In this document: positions 35,617-44,827 of the stretch, piece after piece
Layout of the letters: every line of letters starts with the position of its first letter
Position numbering within the stretch: position 1 is the stretch's first letter
Assembly: GCF_001557875.1 (NCBI RefSeq)
Contig: NZ_LNRF01000003.1
Span: 186,001 to 250,000, forward strand
Origin: Vibrio splendidus
GTDB lineage: Bacteria; Pseudomonadota; Gammaproteobacteria; Enterobacterales; Vibrionaceae
Length of the DNA: 64,000 bases
Direction of reading: 5' to 3'
Program-made: the position numbers and the translations under genes
The notes under the pieces: model-generated
The model's database searches: none
What the model saw: only the letters and a program-made list of their open reading frames with translations
Told to the model about the DNA's origin: nothing

Positions 35617-36186
35617 TTGACTTTACAAGATATTCTTGCGCTTCCAGAGTTGGAAGGAAAGCTAATCACAGAACACAAAACAATGGGCTTTGTCACGGCA
35701 ATGGCAGCGGCACCGAATGTGTTAACCCCGCATGAGTGGCTACCGTTCTTATGGGGTGGCGAAGAAGTCGCGCCTTTTACGGATGGTGAACAGCTGGAAA
35801 GCTACATTGAAGTTATCATCGAGCTTTGGAATAAAACTCGCCCAGAACTAATTGAAGGTACTTGGGTTTGGCCTGAAGCTTGTCAATTAGACGACGAAGA
35901 AGTGGTTAACACTGCCGCTCGTGATTTTTGTGAAGGCTTGCTTCAAGGTTGGCAGATTGCTCGTGATGATTGGGAAACGCTAATGCCTGAAGAGAGCGAA
36001 GACAACGCGCTTGTTGGTGGCGTATTACTTTCGCTGAGTATGCTTTACGATCCAGAAACTTCAATTGCTACGCTTGCTGAGCAAGGCATCGAAGGCCTAG
36101 AGCAGTTCGAAGAGATCTTTAACGCTGTTCCTGTCATGCTTTGCGGTCTAACTCAACGTGGTATTGCACTGGCTGAAGCTCAATAA
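35617..36186 (+). CDS. UPF0149 / YecA-family protein
   Basis: 189 residues starting from TTG 35617, the only start that keeps the family's N-terminus (LQDILALPELEGKLITEHKTMGFVTAMAAAPNVL). It matches the UPF0149 (YgfB/YecA) family: an all-helical soluble protein with conserved LPFLWGG and AARDFCEGLLQGW segments. It lacks the C-terminal SEC-C zinc motif of longer YecA proteins. The biochemical function is unknown. It is divergent from the hybrid kinase gene with only an 84-nt gap, and ends in a strong hairpin terminator. Confidence 0.88.
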   Translation: MTLQDILALPELEGKLITEHKTMGFVTAMAAAPNVLTPHEWLPFLWGGEEVAPFTDGEQLESYIEVIIELWNKTRPELIEGTWVWPEACQLDDEEVVNTAARDFCEGLLQGWQIARDDWETLMPEESEDNALVGGVLLSLSMLYDPETSIATLAEQGIEGLEQFEEIFNAVPVMLCGLTQRGIALAEAQ

Positions 36187-36207
36187 CAGTGAGTTTTATA
36201 CACGCCC

Positions 36208-36232
36208 AAAAGGCCTCATTATGAGGCCTTTT
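36208..36232. terminator. Bidirectional terminator between UPF0149 and K+ channel genes
   Basis: Arms AAAAGGCCTCA / TGAGGCCTTTT with a 3-nt loop and T-runs on both strands. Confidence 0.9.
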
Positions 36233-36263
36233 TTAGTTTTCAGTCGAAGTGAAAATAGTGGTT

Positions 36264-37295
36264 TTAGAAGCCTTTCCAATCGAAGTCATCAATGCGCTCA
36301 TCAGCAATATAAAACAGCTTAGTACCACTACTTACCACTTGGTCTAATTCTGGGTTGAGTTCAATACCACTCCCCGTATCAATCGCGATCAGCGTTGCTT
36401 GATACTTCTCTTTAAACACAGAGAAAATAGGCGCAACGGTGACAGGCTCGGCGTCTTCAGGGAAATACGTTGAATACTGTGTCATACCTCTTGTTGAGCT
36501 CAATAACTCTTGATGAAGCGCACTTGATCCTGGGTCTACCGCAGCCTTTGCTAACATCTCAGCACCCACCGCTGGAATACATTCTGAGTTAGGGCAATGC
36601 TTGTGCAGTAAATCACTCAGCGCTTCGTCTTTAAAGTAAACAAGAAGGTGTGCCTTAGGGTTTCGGTTGGCACAGTAAAGCGCCGCAGATAACGTAATGT
36701 CGTCTTCTGGGTTATCAATCAAGATGCAACTTGCAGACTCAATGCCCGTTTTCTCCATCTCTTTGCCATCGGTGTAGCTGTTTACTTTAACGAAATTGAT
36801 TTCACCGGGTAACGGGTTCTCGATATCTGAACGCGTACATAATACGATTGGTCGCTTACCTGTTTCTTCGTGTTGTAACATGCGGATGAGATGAATGGTT
36901 CTTTGCTCATTCCACCCCAACATCAAAATGTGGTTGTCCACTCTAACTCTCCTTTTTCCTAGCAAGCCCGCTCGCCAATATTCAACACCTTCTGTCGCCA
37001 CTTTACCCAGTAATGCGGCGAAAAGGCTCAACCCACCGGGAATCACAAATAGAATAACAATCCACTGCCCCGCTACCGTGGTCGGTGATAAATCACCATA
37101 ACCAACTGTAGAAGCCGTTACCACCAAATAGTAAGCGAATACGGTAACCGAACTGGTTAAATCTGTTTCACCCGCCAAATACAGCATCAGCCACGATAGA
37201 GCGATGTAGCCAAGAAAAGTGAACAGTAAGTTTTTGCCATTCAAAACAAAGATGTTTGCTTTGATCCAGCGTTTGAGTTGTAACCAGATTATCAT
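36264..37295 (-). CDS. Two-helix potassium channel with cytoplasmic RCK/TrkA-N domains
   Basis: 343 residues. Two membrane helices (about 22-42 and 77-100) flank a pore loop with the K+ selectivity filter TASTVGYGDLSP. The cytoplasmic part holds a Rossmann-like RCK domain (HILMLGWNEQRTIHLIRML) and a second regulatory lobe, an MthK-like plan. The first glycine motif is degenerate (GWNEQ in place of GxGxxG), so classical NAD binding is doubtful. It is monocistronic, convergent with the UPF0149 gene. It likely acts in potassium efflux or membrane-potential control. Confidence 0.9.
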   Translation of the reverse strand: MIIWLQLKRWIKANIFVLNGKNLLFTFLGYIALSWLMLYLAGETDLTSSVTVFAYYLVVTASTVGYGDLSPTTVAGQWIVILFVIPGGLSLFAALLGKVATEGVEYWRAGLLGKRRVRVDNHILMLGWNEQRTIHLIRMLQHEETGKRPIVLCTRSDIENPLPGEINFVKVNSYTDGKEMEKTGIESASCILIDNPEDDITLSAALYCANRNPKAHLLVYFKDEALSDLLHKHCPNSECIPAVGAEMLAKAAVDPGSSALHQELLSSTRGMTQYSTYFPEDAEPVTVAPIFSVFKEKYQATLIAIDTGSGIELNPELDQVVSSGTKLFYIADERIDDFDWKGF

Positions 37296-37420
37296 TCGAG
37301 CCTCAAATCCTTCGATCTTACTTACATGCTAGAAAAAATACCTGATATCAACAAGATGTATAATCAGAAAAAGATACATGACCACAAGATTGGTATTGGC
37401 GGCCTATACTCAGGCACAAA

Positions 37421-37445
37421 AAAACCAGCACTATTGGCTGGTTTT
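37421..37445 (-). terminator. Terminator after nadA
   Basis: Arms AAAACCAGC / GCTGGTTTT with a 7-nt loop and an extended T-run on the minus strand, 25 nt past the nadA stop. Confidence 0.85.
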
Positions 37446-37469
37446 TTGTTAATTAGATAAAAGAACGGC

Positions 37470-38531
37470 TTACGCGTTACCTTTTACCTGCACATTTAAC
37501 TGCTCTGCAAAATCTAGCATGCGGTTCAATGGGATAAGAGACTTTACACGTAGCTCGTCAGAAACGAAGATTTCGTGTTGCTCACCACCATTCTCAAGTG
37601 CGTTTTCAATCGCTTCAAGGCCGTTCATTGCCATCCAAGGACAGTGTGCACAGCTACGACACGTTGCACCAGCACCCGCTGTTGGCGCTTCAATCAGCTC
37701 TTTTTCAGGAACCAATTGCTGCATCTTGAAGAAGATACCTTTGTCTGTCGCAACAATCATCTGTGGATGAGGCAGCTCTTTTGCTTTCTTGATCAGCTGG
37801 CTTGTTGAGCCTACAGCATCAGCCAGTTCAACCACGCTTGCTGGTGATTCTGGGTGTACCAAAATAGCCGCTTCTGGGTATACCGATTTCATTTTCTTCA
37901 AAGCATCAGCTGAGAACTCATCATGAACGATACACTCACCTTGCCAAAGCAACATGTCAGCGCCGGTTTGATTTGCGATGTAAGAACCTAGGTGACGGTC
38001 TGGACCCCAAATAATAGGTTTGCCTTCAGCGTCTAGGCTTTCAACGATTTCTAAAGCGATGCTCGACGTCACCACCCAGTCTGCACGAGCTTTAACAGCC
38101 GCAGAGGTGTTCGCGTATACAACCACGGTGTGGTCAGGGTGAGCATCACAAAATTCTGTAAATTTGTCAGCTGGACAACCAAGATCAAGCGAACATTCAG
38201 CTTCGAGTGTTGGCATTAGAATGCGTTTTTCAGGAGTAAGAATCTTTGCAGACTCACCCATGAAACGAACACCAGCGATGATCAAAGTGCTTGCTGAGTG
38301 ACGGTTACCGAACTTAGCCATTTCTAATGAATCGCCAACGAAACCACCAGTTTCTTCTGCCAGAGCCTGAATTTCAGGATCGGTGTAGTAGTGTGCAATT
38401 AGGACTGCATCTTTTTCTTGAAGTAGTTTTTTGATGTTTGCGATGTGGGCCTGTTTCTGAGCATCGCTCAATGGAACTGGCTTAGGCGGAAACGGGTAAA
38501 CTGTATCGATTTTATCTAGTATATGACTCAT
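37470..38531 (-). CDS. nadA: Quinolinate synthase NadA
   Basis: 353 residues from ATG 38531; the frame reaches further up to 38549, but [14 protein letters not shown] is the family start. NadA condenses iminoaspartate with dihydroxyacetone phosphate to form quinolinate in de novo NAD synthesis, in the cytoplasm. It is an oxygen-sensitive [4Fe-4S] enzyme. Visible motifs include [41 protein letters not shown], the cysteine in [14 protein letters not shown] and the late cluster segment [18 protein letters not shown]. It sits just downstream of the tol-pal operon in the same direction, as in other vibrios. Confidence 0.97.
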   Translation of the reverse strand: MSHILDKIDTVYPFPPKPVPLSDAQKQAHIANIKKLLQEKDAVLIAHYYTDPEIQALAEETGGFVGDSLEMAKFGNRHSASTLIIAGVRFMGESAKILTPEKRILMPTLEAECSLDLGCPADKFTEFCDAHPDHTVVVYANTSAAVKARADWVVTSSIALEIVESLDAEGKPIIWGPDRHLGSYIANQTGADMLLWQGECIVHDEFSADALKKMKSVYPEAAILVHPESPASVVELADAVGSTSQLIKKAKELPHPQMIVATDKGIFFKMQQLVPEKELIEAPTAGAGATCRSCAHCPWMAMNGLEAIENALENGGEQHEIFVSDELRVKSLIPLNRMLDFAEQLNVQVKGNA

Positions 38532-38713
38532 TGCTCTTGCTCTACGCAACTTCTTCCGAGAATTAGAGTATTCTACACAGGACAGCGATTGGGATCAAAA
38601 AGGATTGGTTGCAAGCGGTTACTAGCTAATGCTTAAAACGCATAAACAAGGCGACGTGTTGGCACCACAAAGAAGATAAGTAAACATTAAACGGAAGTAA
38701 TCAGGTATAAAAA

Positions 38714-38733
38714 AGAGGCGCCTAAGCACCCCT
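38714..38733 (-). terminator. Terminator of the tol-pal operon
   Basis: On the minus strand AGGGGTGC pairs with GCGCCTCT (two G-T wobbles) around TTAG, followed by TTTTTT. It lies 9 nt past the cpoB stop. Confidence 0.8.
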
Positions 38734-38741
38734 ATTTTGTT

Positions 38742-39530
38742 TTACAAGTGGGTTTTAGCCACTTTAGCCGAAGCACTGTTAGGGTACTCGGTTACGACTT
38801 GTTGGTAATATTTCTTAGCTTGCGTCGCGTTGTTGTTGCGCGCAGCTATGTCACCAAGCTTAACCAGTGCATCTGCTCGCTTGTTTGAGTCTTTGTAAGA
38901 CACAACAGCCGCGAAGCTCTTCACAGCTTCTTTATCTTGCTTCTTAGCGAAATAAAGCTGGCCTAACCAGTAATGTGAGTTAGGTGTGAAGGTTGAATCT
39001 GGGAAGTCTTTTTGAAACTTTTGGAATGCTGCGATAGCACCCGTGTAGTCTCGTTGCTTTAGAATCATATCTACAGCATTTTGATAAGCGGTTTGCTCAT
39101 CGACATCAGTACTGAACGTACCAGAAGCGTCTTTAGAGCCTTCGCTCGCTGCCGCTGCTACCGTTGCGGTTCCTGCTGCTTTCACCTCGCCTCTCACGCG
39201 ATCCAGTTCAATGAACAGTTCACGCTGACGTTCTAGCATTTGCTTCATATCGTAGCTGTTTCGTTCCAACTCACCACGAAGTTCACTGATCTCCAGTGCC
39301 ATGTCGTCGATTTGCTGTTGCATTTGAAGCTGAACAAGGTTGCGATTTTGAAGCAGGCGCTCTAAACGCTCAATATCTGATTCGTTAGATGCAGACGCTG
39401 CTCGAGAGGAAGATGATGAATTGGTTGCGGTGCTATTGAGATCGGATACTGGAGCTGGTGCAGCGAACGCGGTGTTCGCTGCACTTGCCAGTAACGAAAG
39501 CAAAATGACTCGCTTTGTGTTACTGAACAT
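38742..39530 (-). CDS. cpoB: Cell division coordinator CpoB (YbgF), Tol-Pal associated
   Basis: 262 residues from ATG 39530, with GAGG 9 nt upstream; the longer TTG start is not needed. A Sec signal (ending TAFA) leads to a coiled coil at about 50-110 (ERLERLLQNRNLVQLQMQQQIDD...), which trimerises in E. coli. Three TPR repeats follow in the C-terminal half (DYTGAIAAFQKFQKDFPDSTFTPNSHYWLGQLYF and on). It works in the periplasm to couple TolA and PBP1B during envelope constriction. It is the last gene of the tol-pal operon. Confidence 0.95.
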   Translation of the reverse strand: MFSNTKRVILLSLLASAANTAFAAPAPVSDLNSTATNSSSSSRAASASNESDIERLERLLQNRNLVQLQMQQQIDDMALEISELRGELERNSYDMKQMLERQRELFIELDRVRGEVKAAGTATVAAAASEGSKDASGTFSTDVDEQTAYQNAVDMILKQRDYTGAIAAFQKFQKDFPDSTFTPNSHYWLGQLYFAKKQDKEAVKSFAAVVSYKDSNKRADALVKLGDIAARNNNATQAKKYYQQVVTEYPNSASAKVAKTHL

Positions 39531-39563
39531 GAGGCAATTCCTCAATTATATAGTCTACTAAAA

Positions 39564-40106
39564 TTAGTAAACTAGTACTGCGCGACGGTTTTTAGCGTAC
39601 ACATCTTCAGATTGACCTAGAAGAAGTGGCTTCTCTTCACCGTAGCTTACGATAGAGATTTGGTCAGCTTGAACACCTAGAGCTTGTAGGTATTTCGCTA
39701 CAGCTTGTGCACGACGCTCGCCAAGTGCGATGTTGTACTCAGGAGTACCGCGCTCGTCAGCGTGACCTTCGATAGTAACGTTCATGTCAACGTTCTTAAC
39801 TAGGTATGCTGCGTGAGCTGCTAGCATTTCTTCGTAATCGCCAGCGATAGTAGAGTTATCGAATGCGAAGTAGATTGTTTGAGTTTCACGTAGCGCTTGC
39901 TCTTTAAGCTCTTGCTCAGACAGTTGACCGTTAGCGTCAATTGGCGTTACAACAGTTGTGTCTACGTTGCCTTCTGAACCTGAAGTTGTTTGGTTGCTTT
40001 CTGTACCAGATGTTGCAGATGTTGCTTCATCAGTTGAGCTACATGCCGTTACTGCCATCACTGGTAGTGCAATCATCAAGCCTTTAAGAACTTTGTTAAG
40101 TTGCAT
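39564..40106 (-). CDS. pal: Peptidoglycan-associated lipoprotein Pal
   Basis: 180 residues. A lipoprotein signal ends at AVTAC (C22). A low-complexity Ser/Thr/Glu linker follows, then the OmpA-like peptidoglycan-binding domain ([54 protein letters not shown]). It tethers the outer membrane to the wall and binds TolB and TolA. The gene lies between tolB and cpoB in the standard order. Confidence 0.97.
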   Translation of the reverse strand: MQLNKVLKGLMIALPVMAVTACSSTDEATSATSGTESNQTTSGSEGNVDTTVVTPIDANGQLSEQELKEQALRETQTIYFAFDNSTIAGDYEEMLAAHAAYLVKNVDMNVTIEGHADERGTPEYNIALGERRAQAVAKYLQALGVQADQISIVSYGEEKPLLLGQSEDVYAKNRRAVLVY

Positions 40107-40217
40107 CTTTTTTTCCTTACGTTATCAAACTTAGTTTCTACAGCGACTAAGTGCTATAGATAGTTAATTGCCACAATAGTTAACACTATCAATAGCTAAA
40201 AGAATGTATCAAATTAA

Positions 40218-41570
40218 CTAGAGAAACGGTGACCACGCGGGTGCTCTTACGCGTCCGTTGGTTGCCGGTAATCTAGCTTTAAAACGGCCATCGATAGAAA
40301 CCATCGATAGTACGTTAGTTTTGTTGTAAATAGAGCTATAGATAACCATACCTCCATTCGGTGCAATACTTGGAGATTCATCTAACAATGTTTTTGTTAG
40401 TACCTGAACCGCACCTGTTTCCAAATCTTGCTTAGCCAAGTTAAAACCTGAGTTACTGCGATTCACCATGATCAGGAATCGACCATCAGGGGTGATCTGG
40501 CCACCTAAGTTTTGGCTACCTTGCCAAGTAATACGAGATGTCGAATTATTTGACAAATTTACATTATAAATCTGTGGTTTACCACCACGATCCGATGTGA
40601 AAATAAGAGACTTGCCATCTGGGTGCCAGAATGGTTCCGTATTATTAGAACGGCCACGGGTAATTTGTGTCAGCTTACGGCTAGCAAGGTCAAGTGTGTA
40701 CACCTGAAGGCTACCTGTTTTCGACAATACCAATGCCAATGTTTTGCCATCTGGCGAGAATCTTGGCGCACCATTGTGACGAGGGTATGACGTCACTTTC
40801 TCACGCTCACCCGTGTAAATATTCATGATGAATATTTCCGCTTGGCCATTTTGGAAACTCACATAAGCAAGTTTCTTACCGTCTGGTGACCATGCTGGTG
40901 ACATGAGAGGTTGCTTAGAGCGAAGTACTAGGCGCTCATTGAAACCATCGTAGTCTGCTACGCGAAGCTGGTACGGGTATTTGTCTTTGTCGTTCACAAC
41001 AACGTAAGAGATACGAGTTAAGAACGCCCCTTTTTCGCCGGTTAGTTCTTCATACACTAAGTCAGAGATGCGGTGTGCATACTCTCGCAAGCGTTTACCA
41101 GGCACTGTCGCTTTTTTGTTGAACAACACGTGGTCTTTAGAAAGTACCAATTGGCCTTCATCGCTTAGTGCGCGGCTTTGTCCTTTAGTCAGTTGACCAC
41201 GAACAATGTCGATCAGTTGGTAGTTCACCACATACTGCCCTTCGGGATTTTTAGTGATACTCCCTGTTAGCAATGAATCAACGCCTAGGTTAGTCCAAGC
41301 ATCAAAGTTAACCTCAGATTCGCTATAAGGCGTTTGAGGCATTTTGCTTGTTGCAACTGGGCTGAATTTACCACTGCGTTGTAAGTCAGAAGCGATAACG
41401 GCTGATACATCGTGTGGCAATGGTCCCGCGCCTTCCCAACGGAAAGGGACAATAGCGATAGGTCGTGCAGAGTTAATACCGTCTGTAATAACCAACTCCA
41501 GTGCCGCATGTGCGAACTGGCTGCTTGTAGCTATTAAGAAAACAAAACTCAGTAATAGTTTCTTTAACAC
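40218..41570 (-). CDS. tolB: Tol-Pal translocation protein TolB
   Basis: 450 residues starting at GTG 41570 behind AAGGA. The Sec signal ends FAHA. An N-terminal alpha/beta domain follows (about 22-170), then a six-bladed beta-propeller with repeats such as [54 protein letters not shown] and APAWSPFL. This periplasmic protein cycles between Pal and TolA. It lies 12 nt from tolA and 111 nt from pal, in the conserved operon. Confidence 0.97.
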   Translation of the reverse strand: MLKKLLLSFVFLIATSSQFAHAALELVITDGINSARPIAIVPFRWEGAGPLPHDVSAVIASDLQRSGKFSPVATSKMPQTPYSESEVNFDAWTNLGVDSLLTGSITKNPEGQYVVNYQLIDIVRGQLTKGQSRALSDEGQLVLSKDHVLFNKKATVPGKRLREYAHRISDLVYEELTGEKGAFLTRISYVVVNDKDKYPYQLRVADYDGFNERLVLRSKQPLMSPAWSPDGKKLAYVSFQNGQAEIFIMNIYTGEREKVTSYPRHNGAPRFSPDGKTLALVLSKTGSLQVYTLDLASRKLTQITRGRSNNTEPFWHPDGKSLIFTSDRGGKPQIYNVNLSNNSTSRITWQGSQNLGGQITPDGRFLIMVNRSNSGFNLAKQDLETGAVQVLTKTLLDESPSIAPNGGMVIYSSIYNKTNVLSMVSIDGRFKARLPATNGRVRAPAWSPFL

Positions 41571-41582
41571 AAGTTCGTCCTT

Positions 41583-42650
41583 TTACTCTGGTGATACAGT
41601 TAAGTTAATGTCTTTCAGTGAGTTCACAATGTCTGGGTCTTTAGGCAACGGGTAAGATTGCACTTGTGCCACAGCACGTTTGGTTGCTGCACATAGACGG
41701 CTATCACCATCTAAGATACTCAAACTACCCAATATCGCGTTAGAGCCGGTTGGAATTAGCTTAAGGTTCACTCGGCACGAACGCCCTCGATAGCTGTCTT
41801 CTAACAACAGGTTCTGCTGAATCAGTTGGGTATAGATAGCACCGTAACGTTGAGCTTCATCACTGATAAATTGTTGTCTTGCTGAAGAGTTTTGAGTCGC
41901 TTCAGTTTCAAGACCAGCAAAGATATCGTTCAATGCTGCTTCTTGTTGTTTACGCTCTTTTTCTGCTTTTGCTGCAGCTTCTTTTGCCTTACGGGCTTTC
42001 TCTGCTGCGGCTGCCGCTTCTTTCTCTTTCGCTATGCGTTGCTTTTCAGCGCGTTCAGCAGCTTCCTTCTCTTTACGAGCTTTGTCTGCTGCCTCTTTCG
42101 CGGCTTTTTCTTTTGCCACGCGTTCTTGTTCAGCTTTTGCGATTGCCGCTTCTTTGGCTTTACGCTCGTTCTCGGCTTTCACTAACGCAGCTTCTTTTAG
42201 CTTGCGATCAGCTTCGGCTTTAGCGGCTTTCTTTTTCTCTTGCTGTAAACGCGCTTCTTCAGCTTTACGTTGTTTTTCTTTCTCAACTCGACGCTTTTCC
42301 GCTTCACGAGTTGCTTTAGCTTCTTTCGCTTGCTGTTCTTTTAGCTTACGAATATTTTCTTCTTCGGCTTTACGATTCTTTTCAAGTCGTTCGCTTTCGC
42401 GTCTTAGTTTGTCTAAACGCTCTTGCTCTTTTTTGCTCGCCGCTTCTCTTTGTTGACGAATCTGTTGAGCTTGCTGGCGAACCAACTGAGGATCAATCAC
42501 CACAGCTTGAACCATCTGCCCTGTAGGCTTTGGCTCTGACATCGTGAAATCCGCTCCCCAAATGAGCGCAACGAATAATATGACGTGCAGCCCAAGAGAA
42601 ATAAGAAGCGGTGATCTGAAATTATTGGATTTTTTATTGTTCGCTTTCAT
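41583..42650 (-). CDS. tolA: Tol-Pal energy-coupling protein TolA
   Basis: 355 residues. A single N-terminal membrane helix (about 14-34) leads to a long Ala/Lys/Glu-rich helix of about 190 residues with repeats of the type KAEAxRKxKEAA. A compact C-terminal domain follows (YGAIYTQLIQQNLLLEDSYRGRSCRVNLKL...), which contacts TolB, Pal and colicins. TolA spans the periplasm and transmits force from TolQR. The strong Lys/Ala bias creates long open frames on the opposite strand that are not genes. Confidence 0.96.
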   Translation of the reverse strand: MKANNKKSNNFRSPLLISLGLHVILFVALIWGADFTMSEPKPTGQMVQAVVIDPQLVRQQAQQIRQQREAASKKEQERLDKLRRESERLEKNRKAEEENIRKLKEQQAKEAKATREAEKRRVEKEKQRKAEEARLQQEKKKAAKAEADRKLKEAALVKAENERKAKEAAIAKAEQERVAKEKAAKEAADKARKEKEAAERAEKQRIAKEKEAAAAAEKARKAKEAAAKAEKERKQQEAALNDIFAGLETEATQNSSARQQFISDEAQRYGAIYTQLIQQNLLLEDSYRGRSCRVNLKLIPTGSNAILGSLSILDGDSRLCAATKRAVAQVQSYPLPKDPDIVNSLKDINLTVSPE

Positions 42651-42663
42651 GAATGCTACGGAG

Positions 42664-43107
42664 CTATTCCCTTATATCCGTTAAAAGGCCAACCTTTGGC
42701 ACACCTGCACGGCTTAATTCATCAAGTAATAAAACCACTTCAGCGTATGGCGTTGCGGCATCACCACCTACCGCCACTGGAGAGTTTGGCTTCAAAGACA
42801 ACTCAGCTTTCACTCGGACGATAATATCTTCCATGGATAAGCCACGTTGTACTTCTTCATCATTAACGCTCAAGCCAAGCTCACCGTCTTTGTTCACTTC
42901 AACGATGATGAAACTCGCGTTGTCGTCACCCAATAGATCTTGTGCCGACTTAGCCGTTGATGCCTGAGGCAACTCAACGTCAACGCCCTGAGTAACAAAC
43001 GGCGAAGTCACCATAAAAATGATCAACAAAACAAGCATAACGTCGATGTAAGGTACAACGTTAATCTCTGCTGTCATTTTGCGTTTTTTAGGTTGGTATC
43101 CAGCCAT
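42664..43107 (-). CDS. tolR: Tol-Pal motor subunit TolR
   Basis: 147 residues. One N-terminal membrane helix carries the essential motor aspartate (INVVPYIDVMLVLLIIFMV), and the periplasmic domain ends VPKVGLLTDIRE. It belongs to the ExbD/TolR family and works with TolQ as a proton-driven motor. It lies 3 nt after tolQ and 13 nt before tolA. Confidence 0.97.
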   Translation of the reverse strand: MAGYQPKKRKMTAEINVVPYIDVMLVLLIIFMVTSPFVTQGVDVELPQASTAKSAQDLLGDDNASFIIVEVNKDGELGLSVNDEEVQRGLSMEDIIVRVKAELSLKPNSPVAVGGDAATPYAEVVLLLDELSRAGVPKVGLLTDIRE

Positions 43108-43110
43108 CTA

Positions 43111-43794
43111 TTATTCCCTGCCAGCCATCGCTTGACGGTGAAGAATACTGTGGAACTCTTCAGAGAAAGTCGCGTAGTTGTGCTCTAGCTTGCCTACTCG
43201 GCTGCTGAAGCGGTTGTACGCCATTACTGCTGGAATTGCAGCAAATAGACCCATTGCGGTTGCGATCAGTGCTTCTGCAATACCAGGGGCAACCATTGCG
43301 AGCGTAGCTTGCTTCACTTCACCTAATGCGATGAATGAGTGCATGATGCCCCAAACCGTACCAAATAGGCCGATGTATGGACTGATAGAACCAACGGTCG
43401 CCAAGAAAGGTAAGTTAGTTTCTAGTTCATCAACTTCACGAGCAACAGCAACGCGCATCGCACGGCCTGTGCCTTCCATAATGAAGTCAGGTGAAGTTGC
43501 ATTCGATTTACGAAGGCGAGCAAACTCAGTAAAGCCTGCGTAGAAAATTTCTTCAGTACCAGAAAGCTCGTCTTTGCGTTTGTTGCTCTCTTGGTACAAT
43601 TTTGCAAGATCAACGCCCGACCAAAATTTGTCTTCAAACACTTCTGTTTGTTTCGAAGCTTGAGATAATACTTTACTTCTTTTGATGATCATCGCCCAAG
43701 AAACAACAGACATGCCCATGAGAACTAGCATGACCATTTTAACTAATAAACTAGCTTCTAAAATTAGGCCTAAGATTGAGATTTCAGCAGTCAC
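43111..43794 (-). CDS. tolQ: Tol-Pal motor subunit TolQ
   Basis: 227 residues starting at GTG 43794, behind GGAG at 10 nt and overlapping the end of ybgC by 11 nt. It has three membrane helices and the MotA/TolQ/ExbB core ([48 protein letters not shown]). It forms the stator-like proton channel with TolR in the inner membrane. The overlap with ybgC shows they are one operon. Confidence 0.97.
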   Translation of the reverse strand: MTAEISILGLILEASLLVKMVMLVLMGMSVVSWAMIIKRSKVLSQASKQTEVFEDKFWSGVDLAKLYQESNKRKDELSGTEEIFYAGFTEFARLRKSNATSPDFIMEGTGRAMRVAVAREVDELETNLPFLATVGSISPYIGLFGTVWGIMHSFIALGEVKQATLAMVAPGIAEALIATAMGLFAAIPAVMAYNRFSSRVGKLEHNYATFSEEFHSILHRQAMAGRE

Positions 43795-44203
43795 TATTCG
43801 TTAGCTCCGTAAGAATAAATGTTGGCATTGCTTTTGGTTTCATTTTTTGATTGTCGATACATGCTACCTTAACCATTGCTTTACACAATGCTTTGCCATC
43901 AGGATTTACGATCTCTTGACAGAAGACCAAGGTAGCTCGCTTCAACTCGTAAATATTTGTAATGACTTGTAAAGAATCATCAAGGCGCGCACCTTGAATA
44001 AAATCAATGTCCATATGTCGGACTACAAAACCGATGTTTTGTTCTAACAAGACTTGCTGAGAGACGCCAATTGAGCGCAACATCTCAGTTCGAGCGCGTT
44101 CGAAAAACTTAAGATAGTTTGAATGGTATACAACACCACCTGCGTCGGTGTCTTCGTAATACACTGTCACTGGCCACGTAAATGGCTTAGATAATCCCTG
44201 CAA
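43784..44203 (-). CDS. ybgC: Acyl-CoA thioesterase YbgC (hot-dog fold)
   Basis: About 139 residues. The open frame runs upstream to an ATG at 44365, but that would make a 193-residue protein reading through the cyd-operon terminator (44306-44328). The family is about 134 residues and begins just before [19 protein letters not shown] therefore choose TTG 44203 (L-Q-G-L-S-K-P); TTG 44221 is an alternative. The catalytic Asp of [22 protein letters not shown] is present. It hydrolyses short- or long-chain acyl-CoA in the cytoplasm and is the first gene of the tol-pal operon, where its link to Tol function is unclear. Confidence 0.9.
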   Translation of the reverse strand: MQGLSKPFTWPVTVYYEDTDAGGVVYHSNYLKFFERARTEMLRSIGVSQQVLLEQNIGFVVRHMDIDFIQGARLDDSLQVITNIYELKRATLVFCQEIVNPDGKALCKAMVKVACIDNQKMKPKAMPTFILTELTNSDC

Positions 44204-44305
44204 TTTGATACCACAACCCAAAACGATAAAGATCTCACTATAACCTAACTCCTTATCATTAATAGTATATCGCTGTGAATTTTTTGATTTAAGAGACGAA
44301 AAAAA

Positions 44306-44328
44306 AGGCCATCTGTATAAGATGACCT
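44306..44328 (-). terminator. Terminator of the cydABX-ybgE operon
   Basis: On the minus strand AGGTCATCT pairs with AGATGGCCT (one G-T pair) around a 5-nt loop, followed by eight T. It separates the cyd operon from the tol-pal operon. Confidence 0.88.
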
Positions 44329-44393
44329 CTTTTTGGCTAAAAACCCAACAAGTATAAAGATTCACGTTGTAATGAACCTAAATCCTTTGCCTT

Positions 44394-44696
44394 TTATAAA
44401 AGGCGCAGCACCGTTAGGTAGAGCAAAATTGTGAGTGAAACGTATGGGCTAAACAGTAGCTGCCACATCCAAGCTCTTGGCTTAAATCCGATACCGTAAA
44501 CCATGCTTGAGCATACTGCCCAGATAAACATTGGCCCGATGATCGCGTTAAAGCCACCGATGCTTGTCGCATACGCTTCAGGATCCCACATCACTAAACC
44601 CACATGCATAAAACCCAATACTAGTGATAAAGCTCTAAGTAGAGTCTTATCCATTGGTTGATGCAGCTTAGCAACTTGCTCTGCGAGATTACTCAC
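44394..44696 (-). CDS. ybgE: Cytochrome bd operon protein YbgE
   Basis: 100 residues from GTG 44696, which overlaps the last codons of cydX by 8 nt. It has three hydrophobic helices (LSLVLGFMHVGLVMWDPEAYATSIGGF, IIGPMFIWAVCSSMVYGIGF, LLFSPYVSLTILLYLTVLRLL) and the WDPE motif of the YbgE family. It is conserved behind cydAB in gamma-proteobacteria; its role in oxidase assembly or function is not settled. Confidence 0.93.
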   Translation of the reverse strand: MSNLAEQVAKLHQPMDKTLLRALSLVLGFMHVGLVMWDPEAYATSIGGFNAIIGPMFIWAVCSSMVYGIGFKPRAWMWQLLFSPYVSLTILLYLTVLRLL

Positions 44697-44796
44697 TGTC
44701 TTTGTCCATCATTTCTGAATGCTCTAGCCATAGAGCATTAATGATGCCGAATGCACATGCTAGAAGTACACCCAAAATCCATGCGAAATACCACAT
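44689..44796 (-). CDS. cydX: Cytochrome bd small subunit CydX
   Basis: 35 codons: MWYFAWILGVLLACAFGIIN then ALWLEHSEMMDKDSE. It has the conserved MWYFAWILG start and a single membrane helix of the CydX family, which stabilises the haem d/b595 site of the oxidase. A ribosome site (GGAGAAATTTT) precedes ATG 44796. It lies 31 nt after cydB and overlaps ybgE by 8 nt. It is too short for ordinary gene finders, but the match is clear. Confidence 0.96.
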   Translation of the reverse strand: MWYFAWILGVLLACAFGIINALWLEHSEMMDKDSE

Positions 44797-44827
44797 AAAA
44801 TTTCTCCTAAGTTATTTCACTTCTAGC

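Noticed and set aside
41879-42456. Several 97-140 codon open frames on the plus strand across tolA.
   Set aside because: They are antisense to the Lys/Ala/Glu-rich coil of tolA, whose codon bias removes stops. The products are Ser/Phe/Leu-rich with no domain.
43178-43543. A 121-codon plus-strand frame inside tolQ.
   Set aside because: Antisense shadow of a conserved membrane protein.
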